DNA of 51,578 nucleotides, from contig JACJJM010000026.1 of assembly GCA_016900015.1 (NCBI GenBank), positions 1 through 51,578 of the forward strand, written 5' to 3'. The translations under genes and the position numbers were made by a program. This document shows, one piece after another, positions 28,007 through 37,300 of the stretch. Every line of letters begins with the position of its first letter. Position 1 is the stretch's first letter. This DNA is from Phocaeicola coprophilus (lineage in GTDB: Bacteria > Bacteroidota > Bacteroidia > Bacteroidales > Bacteroidaceae). The notes under the pieces were generated by a model. The model made no database searches. It worked only from the letters and a program-made list of their open reading frames with translations, and was not told the origin of the DNA.

Positions 28007-28573
28007 ATGACAATGGACGAAATAGATGTCATGGTCGCCGACGCCTCACACGAGGTTTATGTCGACACGATATTGGAAACAATCACGGCTGCGGCCAAAG
28101 TGCGCGGCACGGGCATCGCCAAACGCACGCATGAATATGTGGCCCAAAAGATGAAAGAGGGAAAAGCCATCATCGCCCTCCACGGCGACGTGTTCGCGGG
28201 ATTCTGCTACATCGAAAGCTGGGGCAACAAGCAATATGTGGCCAACTCCGGCCTGATTGTCGTGGAAAAATTCAGAGGCCAGGGACTGGCCAAACGCATC
28301 AAGCGGGCAGCCTTCACGCTCTCACGCCTGCGCTGGCCGCATGCCAAACTGTTCGGGCTCACCAGCGGCGGGGCCGTGATGAAAATCAATACCGAGCTGG
28401 GCTATGTGCCTGTCCCCTTCGCCGAACTGACCGACGACGACGCTTTCTGGAAAGGCTGCGAGGGATGCTGCAACCACGACGTGCTGGAACGCACGGGCCG
28501 GCGCTACTGCATCTGCACAGCCATGCTCTACGACCCGGAGAAGCACAAGGAAGACAATCAAACAAAAGAATAA
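28007..28573 (+). CDS. GNAT acyltransferase, probable N-succinylglutamate synthase
   Basis: A 188-residue GNAT-fold protein with acyl-CoA binding motif A in VVEKFRGQGLAKRIKRAA (about residues 85-102). Its place between argR and argG points to the first step of arginine synthesis, acylation of glutamate. In Bacteroides the pathway runs through succinylated intermediates, and a GNAT protein at this position in B. thetaiotaomicron has, as I recall, been assigned N-succinylglutamate synthase from mutant fitness data. The later argF' gene has the succinyl-type residue, which agrees. The C-terminus has an odd Cys cluster (GCEGCC, then YCICT) that could bind metal. It is unlike classical ArgA, which has an amino-acid-kinase domain. 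Confidence 0.75.
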   Translation: MTMDEIDVMVADASHEVYVDTILETITAAAKVRGTGIAKRTHEYVAQKMKEGKAIIALHGDVFAGFCYIESWGNKQYVANSGLIVVEKFRGQGLAKRIKRAAFTLSRLRWPHAKLFGLTSGGAVMKINTELGYVPVPFAELTDDDAFWKGCEGCCNHDVLERTGRRYCICTAMLYDPEKHKEDNQTKE

Positions 28574-28607
28574 CAACAAACGACTATAACACAACACCCA
28601 TACGACT

Positions 28608-29819
28608 ATGGAAGAGAAAAAGAAAAAAGTAGTGGTGGCCTTCAGCGGCGGACTGGACACATCGTTCACCGTGATGTATCTGGCCAAGGAAAAAGGCTAT
28701 GACGTGTATGCCGCCTGCGCCAACACGGGCGGATTCAGCGACGAACAGCTTCGCAAGAACGAAGAAAACGCCTACAAGCTGGGCGCGACGAAGTATGTCA
28801 CCCTCGACGTGACACAGGAATACTATGAAAAGAGCCTGAAGTACATGGTCTTCGGCAATGTGCTCCGCAACGGCACTTACCCCATCTCGGTCAGCTCGGA
28901 ACGCATCTTCCAGGCACTGGCCATCGCACGCTATGCCAACGAAATCGGCGCACACGCCATCGCCCACGGCTCTACGGGAGCAGGCAACGACCAAGTGCGT
29001 TTCGACATGACATTCCTCGTGCTCGCCCCGGGCGTGGAAATCATCACCCTGACGCGCGACATGGCACTCAGCCGCGAACAGGAAATCAACTATCTGAAAG
29101 AACATGGCTTCGAGGCGGACTTCACGAAGCTGAAATATTCCTACAACGTGGGCCTGTGGGGCACGTCCATCTGCGGAGGCGAAATCCTCGACTCGCGACA
29201 GGGACTGCCTGAAAGCGCCTACCTGAAACAGGTGACCAAAACCGGCAGCGAAGAGCTTCGCCTCGAATTCCAGAAAGGAGAGCTCCATGCCGTCAACGGC
29301 GAGGTGTTCACCGACAAGGTGAAAGCTATCCAGCGCGTGGAGGAAATCGGCGCACCCTACGGCATCGGACGCGACATGCACGTAGGCGACACCATCATCG
29401 GCATCAAAGGCCGCGTGGGCTTCGAAGCAGCCGCACCGATGCTTATCATCGGCGCACACCGCTTCCTGGAGAAATACACACTGAGCAAGTGGCAACAGTA
29501 TTGGAAAGACCAAGTGGCCAACTGGTATGGCATGTTCCTGCACGAGAGTCAATACCTGGAACCCGTGATGCGCGACATCGAGGCCATGCTCACCGAGTCG
29601 CAGCGCAATGTCAACGGCACGGTCATCCTGGAGCTGCGCCCGCTGTCGTTCTCGACCGTCGGCGTGGACTCACCCGACGACCTGGTGAAAAACAAGTTCG
29701 GCGAATATGGCGAAATGCAAAAGGGATGGACGGCCGACGACGCCAAAGGGTTCATCAAAGTGCTCTCCACCCCGCTGCGTGCTTACTATTCGGTGCATAA
29801 AGACGAGGAGGACGTGTAA
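28608..29819 (+). CDS. argG: Argininosuccinate synthase
   Basis: ATP-dependent ligase of 403 residues that joins citrulline and aspartate. The N-type ATP pyrophosphatase loop AFSGGLDTS is at about residues 10-18; citrulline and aspartate-binding segments include YPISVSSERIFQALAI and HGSTGAGNDQVRFDM. It lies 34 bases after the GNAT gene and two bases before the pspC-domain gene, so all appear co-transcribed. No defects are visible. Confidence 0.97.
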   Translation: MEEKKKKVVVAFSGGLDTSFTVMYLAKEKGYDVYAACANTGGFSDEQLRKNEENAYKLGATKYVTLDVTQEYYEKSLKYMVFGNVLRNGTYPISVSSERIFQALAIARYANEIGAHAIAHGSTGAGNDQVRFDMTFLVLAPGVEIITLTRDMALSREQEINYLKEHGFEADFTKLKYSYNVGLWGTSICGGEILDSRQGLPESAYLKQVTKTGSEELRLEFQKGELHAVNGEVFTDKVKAIQRVEEIGAPYGIGRDMHVGDTIIGIKGRVGFEAAAPMLIIGAHRFLEKYTLSKWQQYWKDQVANWYGMFLHESQYLEPVMRDIEAMLTESQRNVNGTVILELRPLSFSTVGVDSPDDLVKNKFGEYGEMQKGWTADDAKGFIKVLSTPLRAYYSVHKDEEDV

Positions 29820-29821
29820 GC

Positions 29822-30013
29822 ATGGGAAACAAACGACTGACACGCTCCAAGAGCGACTGCAAGATTGCCGGGGTCTGTGCCGGACTGGCACAGTACTTCG
29901 GGCTCGACACCACACTGGTGCGCTTGGTCTACGCGCTGCTGACCCTCTTCACGGCATTCTGCGGCGTGGTGGTATACATAATCATGTGGCTTGTTGTTCC
30001 CCAAGATAATTGA
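29822..30013 (+). CDS. PspC-domain small membrane protein
   Basis: A 63-residue protein that is essentially a single PspC domain: basic N-terminus (KRLTRSKSDCKIAGVCAGLAQYFGLD) of which GVCAGLAQYFGLD is the signature, then one long hydrophobic span (VYALLTLFTAFCGVVVYIIMWLVV). PspC proteins belong to envelope-stress systems in other bacteria, but here it is a stand-alone domain embedded between argG and argC with spacings of two and five bases. The tight packing implies co-expression with arginine synthesis; the reason is unknown. Confidence 0.9.
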   Translation: MGNKRLTRSKSDCKIAGVCAGLAQYFGLDTTLVRLVYALLTLFTAFCGVVVYIIMWLVVPQDN

Positions 30014-30018
30014 CCGAT

Positions 30019-30987
30019 ATGATAAAAGTAGGAATCATCGGCGGAGCCGGCTATACGGCCGGCGAACTTATCCGCCTGCTCATCAACCATCCCGATGCGG
30101 AAATCGTGTTCATACACAGCAACAGCAACGCCGGGCACAAGATTACCGAGGTGCATGAAGGTCTGTATGGCGAAACCGACCTGACCTTTACCGACGAACT
30201 GCGCCTGGACGACATCGACTGCCTCTTCTTCTGCACGGCACACGGCGACACGCGCAAATTCATGGAAAGCCACAACGTGCCCGAGGAGCTGCGCATCATC
30301 GACCTCTCGATGGACTACCGCATCAAGGCCGATGACCATGACTTCATCTACGGCCTGCCGGAACTCAACCGGCGCACCATCTGCCAGAGCCGCCACGTGG
30401 CCAATCCGGGCTGCTTCGCCACCTGCATCCAGCTCGGCCTGCTCCCCCTGGCCAAGCACCTGATGCTCACCAGTGACATCTCGGTCAATGCCATCACCGG
30501 CTCGACCGGAGCAGGCGTGAAGCCCGGCGCGACAAGCCACTTCAGCTGGCGCAACAACAACATCAGCGTCTACAAGGCTTTCGAGCACCAGCATGTGCCT
30601 GAAATCAAACAGTCACTCCGGCAGTTGCAACACAGCTTCAACTCGGAAATTGACTTCATCCCCTACCGCGGCGACTTCCCGCGCGGCATCTTCGCCACAC
30701 TCGTGGTCAAGACCCAAGTGTCGCTCGAGGAAATCGAACGCATCTATGAGGAATACTATGCCCGCGACTCGTTCGTCCACATCGTCAAGGAAAACATCGA
30801 CCTGAAGCAGGTGGTGAACACCAACAAGTGCCTCATCCATCTGGAAAAACATGGCGGCAAGCTGCTCGTCATCTCCTGCATCGACAACCTCCTCAAAGGC
30901 GCCAGCGGACAAGCCGTGCACAACATGAACCTGATGTTCAACCTGGAAGAAACCGTAGGCCTCCGACTGAAACCCTCGGCTTTCTAA
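30019..30987 (+). CDS. argC: N-acyl-gamma-glutamyl-phosphate reductase
   Basis: NADPH-dependent reductase of 322 residues, third step of arginine synthesis. The Rossmann motif is GIIGGAGYTAGEL at residues 5-17 and the catalytic Cys is about residue 132 in NPGCFAT. The start is the ATG at 30019; a TTG at 30010 would add three residues. Given the succinyl-type transcarbamylase downstream, its substrate is probably N-succinylglutamyl phosphate. The protein is of the shorter class found in Bacteroidetes. Confidence 0.95.
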   Translation: MIKVGIIGGAGYTAGELIRLLINHPDAEIVFIHSNSNAGHKITEVHEGLYGETDLTFTDELRLDDIDCLFFCTAHGDTRKFMESHNVPEELRIIDLSMDYRIKADDHDFIYGLPELNRRTICQSRHVANPGCFATCIQLGLLPLAKHLMLTSDISVNAITGSTGAGVKPGATSHFSWRNNNISVYKAFEHQHVPEIKQSLRQLQHSFNSEIDFIPYRGDFPRGIFATLVVKTQVSLEEIERIYEEYYARDSFVHIVKENIDLKQVVNTNKCLIHLEKHGGKLLVISCIDNLLKGASGQAVHNMNLMFNLEETVGLRLKPSAF

Positions 30988-31046
30988 ATGAATCATCAGA
31001 AATATCACACACACCATAAAGAAGATGAAGACAGCCCGCAAGGCTG

Positions 31047-31080
31047 ATTCTTCATTCTTCATTTTTAATTCTTCATTAAA
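31047..31080 (+). repeat. TTCATT-rich repeat before argD
   Basis: A degenerate repeat of TTCTTCATT units ends in CTTCATTAAA five bases before the argD ATG. A very similar sequence (39048-39078) precedes the XRE-cupin gene. Both sit where a ribosome-binding site would be expected. Confidence 0.6.
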
Positions 31081-31084
31081 TTAT

Positions 31085-32206
31085 ATGACTCTCTTTGACG
31101 TATATCCTTTATTCGACATCAACATAGCCAGAGGCCGCGGCTGTCACGTGTGGGACGACCACGGCACGGAATATCTCGACCTCTATGGCGGACACGCCGT
31201 CATCTCCATCGGGCACTCTCACCCACACTACGTGGAAGCCATCAACCGGCAAGTGGCCGAGCTGGGCTTTTACTCAAACTCCGTCGTCAACACGCTGCAA
31301 CGCCAGTTGGCCGAACGGCTGGGGAAGGCCTGCGGCTATGAGGACTACAGCCTCTTCCTCATCAACTCCGGCGCCGAAGCCAATGAGAACGCACTGAAGC
31401 TCGCCTCGTTCCATAACGGACGCACACGCGTGCTCTCATTTGGCAAAGCATTTCACGGACGCACGTCGCTGGCCGTCGAAGCAACGGACAACCCGCGCAT
31501 CATCGCTCCCATCAACGCCAACCATCATGTGACCTACCTCCCGCTCAACGGCCTCGACGCAGCCCGCACTGAACTGGAAAAGGGCGACGTCTGCGCTGTC
31601 ATCATCGAAGGCATCCAGGGCGTGGGCGGCATACGTATCCCCGAAGCAGGCTTCCTCCAGGAACTGCGCACGCTGTGTGACGCGACAGGGACTGTGCTCA
31701 TACTCGACGAAATCCAGTCCGGCTACGGACGGAGCGGACGCTTCTTCGCCCACCAGCACGCAGGCATACGTCCCGACCTCATCACCGTAGCCAAAGGCAT
31801 TGCCAACGGATTCCCGATGGGCGGCGTGCTCATCAGCCCGAAATTCAAACCCGTCTACGGCCAACTGGGCACGACCTTCGGCGGCAACCACCTGGGATGC
31901 GCCGCCGCACTGGCCGTACTAGACGTAATGGAAGACGAACACCTCGTGGAGAACGCAGCCCGCGTGGGCACTCACCTGCTCGACGAACTTCGCGCGTTGC
32001 CCGGCATCAAGGAAGTGCGCGGCCAAGGACTGATGATTGGCATCGAGTTCTCAGCCCCGGTACAAGAGCTACGCCGCCGCCTCATCTTCGAACAACACGT
32101 GTTCACTGGTGCGAGCGGGACAAACGTCATCCGCCTGCTGCCGCCTCTCTGTCTCAGCATGGACGAAGCGGACGAATTCATCCGCCGCTTCAAGCAGTGC
32201 CTCTGA
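31085..32206 (+). CDS. argD: N-acylornithine aminotransferase
   Basis: Class III PLP-dependent aminotransferase of 373 residues that makes N-acylornithine from the semialdehyde. The PLP Lys is about residue 237 in ITVAKGIANGFPMGG; the preceding LILDEIQSGYGRSG and the FINSGAEANE-like segment (LINSGAEANENA) are typical. The ATG at 31085 (MTLFDVYPLFD) is preferred to 31025, which would translate the upstream repeat. It is the last gene of the first arg operon; a palindrome with a T-run follows. Confidence 0.95.
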   Translation: MTLFDVYPLFDINIARGRGCHVWDDHGTEYLDLYGGHAVISIGHSHPHYVEAINRQVAELGFYSNSVVNTLQRQLAERLGKACGYEDYSLFLINSGAEANENALKLASFHNGRTRVLSFGKAFHGRTSLAVEATDNPRIIAPINANHHVTYLPLNGLDAARTELEKGDVCAVIIEGIQGVGGIRIPEAGFLQELRTLCDATGTVLILDEIQSGYGRSGRFFAHQHAGIRPDLITVAKGIANGFPMGGVLISPKFKPVYGQLGTTFGGNHLGCAAALAVLDVMEDEHLVENAARVGTHLLDELRALPGIKEVRGQGLMIGIEFSAPVQELRRRLIFEQHVFTGASGTNVIRLLPPLCLSMDEADEFIRRFKQCL

Positions 32207-32218
32207 AGGGTGTGAAAA

Positions 32219-32362
32219 TACCCCACGAGTAACCTCCTTTAATACCCCACGCGTGACCCTCTCCGGTACCCCACGCGTGGGGTATTTTCATGACCTACGG
32301 TGGGGTATGACCATTACCCACAATGACCTCCGGAAGCGACCCACAGTAGGGTCTTGTAGCCC
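32219..32362. repeat. 24-base-period degenerate repeat array after argD
   Basis: Units begin at 32219, 32243, 32267, 32291, 32315 and about 32339. Units 1-3 start TACCCCACG, unit 4 carries the inverted form GGTGGGGTA, and units 5 and 6 start TACCCACA and ACCCACAG. The middle unit holds the perfect 18-base palindrome at 32267-32284. It starts 13 bases beyond the argD stop codon. Confidence 0.75.
32267..32288 (+). terminator. Terminator of the argR-argD operon
   Basis: The perfect palindrome TACCCCACGCGTGGGGTA (32267-32284) is followed by TTTT. The short U-run and absence of loop beyond the central CGCG make it moderate as a terminator. It is part of the 24-base-period array. Confidence 0.5.
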
Positions 32363-32394
32363 TTGCAAGGAGTCGGACGGCTGGGCATAAGAAA

Positions 32395-32431
32395 AGCGCG
32401 GACGACAAGGCCAAGGCCGTGCGTCCGCGCT
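32395..32431 (-). terminator. Terminator of the SusC/SusD operon
   Basis: AGCGCGGACG (32395-32404) pairs perfectly with CGTCCGCGCT (32422-32431) around a 17-base loop. On the minus strand the stem runs into TTTTC. It lies about 50 bases beyond the susD-like stop codon. Confidence 0.65.
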
Positions 32432-32481
32432 AACAACTAATAATCAATTAATGTCTCACGACATGAAAAGTATCTCAGTCC

Positions 32482-34311
32482 TTAGTTCCATCCCGGGTTT
32501 TGCCCGAACTCGTCCGGATTGGAAATAGTAGTCAGGAAACCATTAGGAATAGGACGAAGGTTGCAATATTCATTGACATAAGGAGCTACGTCAGGATTGT
32601 AGTTGAGGTCCTTGATGTAGCGCACGAGGTTGCCCGTACGTTTAAGGTCAAACCAGCGGAGGAACTCGCCGCAAAGTTCGCGGGCGCGTTCGTCGAGGAT
32701 GAAGTCAAGCGCCGTTGCGTTGGCATCGCCTTCCTGGTAAGCCATGCTGAGTTGAGCAAGCTGTGAGCCTGTGACACGCATGTCGGCCTCATGTCCGGGC
32801 ACGGCGGCACGCTCGCGGATGACGGTCAGGTAGGCGGCCGCACGGTCGAGGTCACCACCTGTCTTCATCACTTCACACTCGGCAGCGATGAGGTACATCT
32901 CCGGCAGGCGCATCATGAAGACATCGTTCGAGCCCACCTGAGAGTTGGTCGGCAGGCCGAGTTCCTCAAGGTGCGCGTCCTCAAACTTGAGAAGCGTGGG
33001 GAAGTGAAGGTTGAACTTCGGGTTGGTGCTGACTGCTCCCGTGGCGGGGTCGTAGGTGTCATTGATGTCCACCAAGGCATACGGCAGAGCGCGCTTCTCG
33101 GTCTCTGTCCCGTCAAACTCGTCTTTCGTGAAACGCATGGCCAGTTCTCCCTGAGCTATGGACTGTCCTGCCATTGAAGCAGGCTTTTCAAAATGGTCGA
33201 GGTCAGTTTTTGTCCACACATAGCCTGAGGAAGTCTCAGCGTAGTCCTCGCGGAACCATTGGTTATAACGGTCGTCGATGTTCTCGTTGTAAAGCTCCAG
33301 AAGGTGCTTCGTCGGCATCATGCACATGCTGCCGCTCTTGGAATTACGGTCGTTGCCATACTCGTAATTCATCGGTATGCCCACCCAGTCGGAATACTTC
33401 GCATGGAAGTAGATGTGCAGACGGTTGGGGTTGTTGGAGTTCATGTTCAGACCCGGCGTCGTGGAGTGTGTGGCGACGAGCATGGCTTCAGTGTTTGTCT
33501 TGTTGTTGGCAGGGTCGAAGACTTCGCCCGGAGTATTATAAAGGCTGACTCCCAGCTCGTCCTGGTGGTCAATCACATAGTCGGCCGCATCCTGCGCCAT
33601 CTGGTAGTAGGTGTCCTTCTCCGTCTGGCTCTCGCAATGCGAAGCATAGGTCAGCGCGATACGTGCTTTCAAGCCATAAGCAGCCTTCTTCGTGACACGG
33701 CCTACGTCGGTAGTCGTGTAGGGCACATTGTCGATGGCGTTTTGCACGTCGGTCAACATGCATTTATAAAGGTCGGCATACGTGCTGCGATAGGATTCAA
33801 AGACAGGTTCGGTCGTCTCTGTCGTGCGCAGTTCGACATTGCCAAACATCTCCACCAGCATCCAGTAAGCGTACGCACGCATGAAGCTAGCTTCGCCGAA
33901 ACGGTTGTTGCGTGTCTCCTGGCTGCTCCAGTTCGGTTGGTCAATGCGTCCCAAGCAAGCGTTGCAGTCGTTGATAATCTCATAGAGACGACGCCACGTA
34001 TTGAGGAACTGTCCTGTCGTGGAGTTGCCCTCCTGGTATTTGGACATCTGGCGTCCGTATCCACAGTTTGCAATGTTTATCCATGTGTCGGAACCACCGT
34101 TCACCAGGAGCACGATGTCCTCACGTCCGTAGAACTGTCCGCCCCAATATCCATAGACGCCGTTCAGCACAGCATTGAATCCGGCTTCAGAAGCAAACAC
34201 ATCGTCCACCGTCGTTCCGCCCGGATTGTATTCGTCAAGGTCGCATGACTGGGTAGTGAATAGCAACGAGCCCAGCATGGCCGCATATATGTATTTCTTA
34301 TATCGTTTCAT
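32482..34311 (-). CDS. SusD/RagB-family outer-membrane lipoprotein
   Basis: Surface glycan-binding lipoprotein of 609 residues that forms the lid of a SusC-type transporter. The lipoprotein signal peptide ends LLFTTQSC with Cys at residue 23, followed by acidic residues (DLDEY) that suit a surface-export signal. The N-terminal SusD-like helical domain (about residues 80-220, with WRRLYEIINDCNACL) and the C-terminal SusD_RagB domain (about 280-609, with RLPEMYLIAAECEV) are both present. It lies 27 bases after its susC-like partner. The substrate is unknown: no glycoside hydrolase or regulator is next to the pair. Confidence 0.95.
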   Translation of the reverse strand: MKRYKKYIYAAMLGSLLFTTQSCDLDEYNPGGTTVDDVFASEAGFNAVLNGVYGYWGGQFYGREDIVLLVNGGSDTWINIANCGYGRQMSKYQEGNSTTGQFLNTWRRLYEIINDCNACLGRIDQPNWSSQETRNNRFGEASFMRAYAYWMLVEMFGNVELRTTETTEPVFESYRSTYADLYKCMLTDVQNAIDNVPYTTTDVGRVTKKAAYGLKARIALTYASHCESQTEKDTYYQMAQDAADYVIDHQDELGVSLYNTPGEVFDPANNKTNTEAMLVATHSTTPGLNMNSNNPNRLHIYFHAKYSDWVGIPMNYEYGNDRNSKSGSMCMMPTKHLLELYNENIDDRYNQWFREDYAETSSGYVWTKTDLDHFEKPASMAGQSIAQGELAMRFTKDEFDGTETEKRALPYALVDINDTYDPATGAVSTNPKFNLHFPTLLKFEDAHLEELGLPTNSQVGSNDVFMMRLPEMYLIAAECEVMKTGGDLDRAAAYLTVIRERAAVPGHEADMRVTGSQLAQLSMAYQEGDANATALDFILDERARELCGEFLRWFDLKRTGNLVRYIKDLNYNPDVAPYVNEYCNLRPIPNGFLTTISNPDEFGQNPGWN

Positions 34312-34338
34312 ATCGTAATTGTTTGCGTGTTGTTCATG

Positions 34339-37300
34339 TTAAAAGTCTAGATTGATACCGAAGATAAACTGGCGTTGCAACGGAGCCGTAGCTTCTCCGC
34401 CACGCTCTGCATCGTAGTCTTGAATCAGGTGGTTGCGTGCTTTGGAGAAGACGTTGTTGGCAGTCAGGTAGAAGCGCAGGCGACTGATGCCGAGCTTGCC
34501 GGCAAACGACTCCGGCACGGTGTAGCCCAAGGAAATGGTCTTAATCTTCCAATAAGAGCCGTCGACATACTGCGTCGTCTGGTAACCGATGTAGTTGTAA
34601 TACTCCGTCTGGTTAGGACGCGGGAAGTCGTTCGAAGGATTCTCCGGTGTCCAGTAGTTGAAGTGGGCAGGGAAGTTGGAACGGCCTTGCGGGTCGTATG
34701 CGCCACCCATCTGATAGTCGATGTATTGTCCCCAGCGGGCAATCAAGTAGACATTCAGGTCAAAGTTCTTGTAGCGGAAGTTATTGTTGAATCCGGCAGT
34801 CCACTTCGGCGACGTAGAGCCGATGTACGTACGGTCGTTGGTCGGGTCAATGACGTTGTCGCCGTTCAAATCCTTCAGTTTGAAGTCGCCCGGTTCGAAA
34901 GGCTGGGTCTTGTTAGCATCCTTGAAATAGGTAGCAGCTTCTTCACGTTCGCTTTCCTGCCAAATGCCTTGGTTGACGTAGTTGTAGAACGAGTGGAGCG
35001 GACGGCCGATGAGCAAGCTTTCCGTCTCAGGGTTCGTACTCGGCATGATGTCCGTCCCGTCAATCAGGTCGGTGATTTCTTCGTGGTTGGCTGCAAAGGT
35101 GATGGCCGTGTTCCAGCCGAAGTCTTTCGTATCGAAGTTCACAGTGTTGACAGACACTTCGATACCCTTGTTCATCGTCGCACCGATGTTCTGGTACATC
35201 TTGAACGAAGTGTTGTTCGTTGCACCCAGTGTCGGAGGCAAATCTCGCGGCAGGAGCAAGTCTGAAGTATTGGTCTTGTAAAGGTCGATGGTAGCTGAGA
35301 TGCGGTTGTCAAGGAAGCCCAAGTCGAATCCCAAGTCCCAAGTCTTGGAGATTTCCCAGCCTACATTCGGGTTACCCATATACTCATTAAACATATAATA
35401 AGTATAACCGGCATCCTGGAAAGCCGAGTTGGAATAAGGCGTCATGCCCGACATGGTTCCGTATTCCGAGATACCGGAGTTACCGGTCATACCCCAGCTC
35501 AGACGCACTTTCAAGTTGCTCAGCCATTCGACATCACGCAGGAATTTCTCGTCGCTCGCACGCCAAGCCAAAGCCACTGAGGGGAAAGCTTTCCACTTGT
35601 TGCCTTCCGCCAGACGAGAGTCACCATCCCAACGGTTTGACACCGTAATCATGTAGCGGCCCTTATAACTGTAATTGGCACGGAGGGCATAGGAGAACGT
35701 GGTGTGTTTCTTATACTGTGAACCAATCTCGTAAGTACTTTGCGTATTGGCACCTAAGTTGTGATAAAGGAACGAATCCAACAACTGTCCTTCACCGGCT
35801 GCCGTCACGCCCGTCAGGATGGACTGCGTGTAAGAAGTCAGGGCAGTCGCGCCGATAGTGTGGTCACCAAATGTCTTGTTATAGTTAATCACATTATCCC
35901 AGTTGACAAAGCTCTTTTCCCAAGAGTTCACTTCTGAGCGGGACGTAGCATACGCTCCGGCGCGGTCGATGGAGTTGGCAGCTTCAAAGTCCTGGTTACG
36001 ATAGAACGTATAGTTGATGCCGACGCTGGAACGGAAGTTCAGACCTTCTATCGGCGTGACTTCCAGATAGCCATTGGCCAGGATGTTTGTCTGCAGGACA
36101 TGATGCTTGGCTGCATTCTCAGCCTCATCGGCCAAGGGGTTCACCTGTCCGCTCTGTCCCAAAGGATAGAGGTTTACATTGCCATTTTCATCATAAGCCT
36201 TGCCCAGCGGTGCGTTGGTAGCAGCACGCCACAACACATTGTCAGCACGCTCATTTTGATTATAGTGGGTGATTTGCGAGTTTGCACCAATCTTGAAGAT
36301 GTCGCTCAGCTTGTGTTCCACGTTCAAGCGCAGGTTGTATTTCCGCATGTTATCACCCTCGAAAGAGCCTTGTTCCTGATAGAAACCGGCAGAAAGCAAT
36401 GCCGTCGTGCGATCCGTACCGCCCGAAGCTGTCACCTGATGATTCTGCACAATACCGTTGTGGAACACCTCGTCCACCCAGTTTGTCCAGTCACCATTTT
36501 GAATGGCTTCCCACTCATTGGGAGTGAAAATCGAAGCATCATCAGCCGTAGAACTCCACTGGCCTGCCGTGCGATAGGACTCGCGGCGCACGTTCATGTA
36601 GTCTTCACCCATCAACATGTCGGGATATTGCGGCCAACCGTTCACACCAATGTAACCATTGTATGATACACGGGGCTTGCCGGCCTTACCCTTCTTCGTC
36701 GTAATGATGATGACACCGTTGGCACCCTGCGAACCGTAGATGGCGGTGGAGGATGCGTCTTTCAGGACTTCGATGGACTCGATGTCTGACGGAGCGATGT
36801 CGGCGAAGTTGACACCCTGCATGCCGTCGACGATGAAGAGCGGCTGGTTGGCAATGTTGTTCTGGAACTCATCTTCCACGTCGGACAAAGAACGTTGGCC
36901 ACGGATGTTGATGGTCACGCCCGAAGTGGCGCTACCGGAATTACGCGTGATGTCCAAGCCCGGCACCTGGCCCTGGAGGGCCTCCATCGCGTTGGAAGCC
37001 GGCGAACGCACGATGTCTTCCGCCTTGACGGAGGTAATCGAACCTGTCAAGTCACGCTTCTTCATCGTACCGTAACCGATGACCACGACTTCATCGAGCA
37101 ATTGGTTGTCATCTTCCAATCGGATGGCAAGCACGCTCTGATTGCCTACTTTTACTTCCTGAGTCTTAAATCCGACATATGAAACCACCAACGTGGCATT
37201 CGCCGGAGCATCAATGGAGAACTTTCCGTCAAAGTCGGTGATTGCACCGATTTGGGTTCCTTTCACTTGCACAGAAACACCGATGAGAGGCTCGCCTGCC

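Noticed and set aside
28584-29552. 322-codon open frame antisense to argG
   Set aside because: Shadow of argG in a GC-rich region; composition rich in His, Val and Phe with no domain.
32219-32362. CRISPR array
   Set aside because: The units are degenerate, contiguous and 24 bases long with no unique spacers, and no cas gene is present; the same applies to the 22-base arrays.
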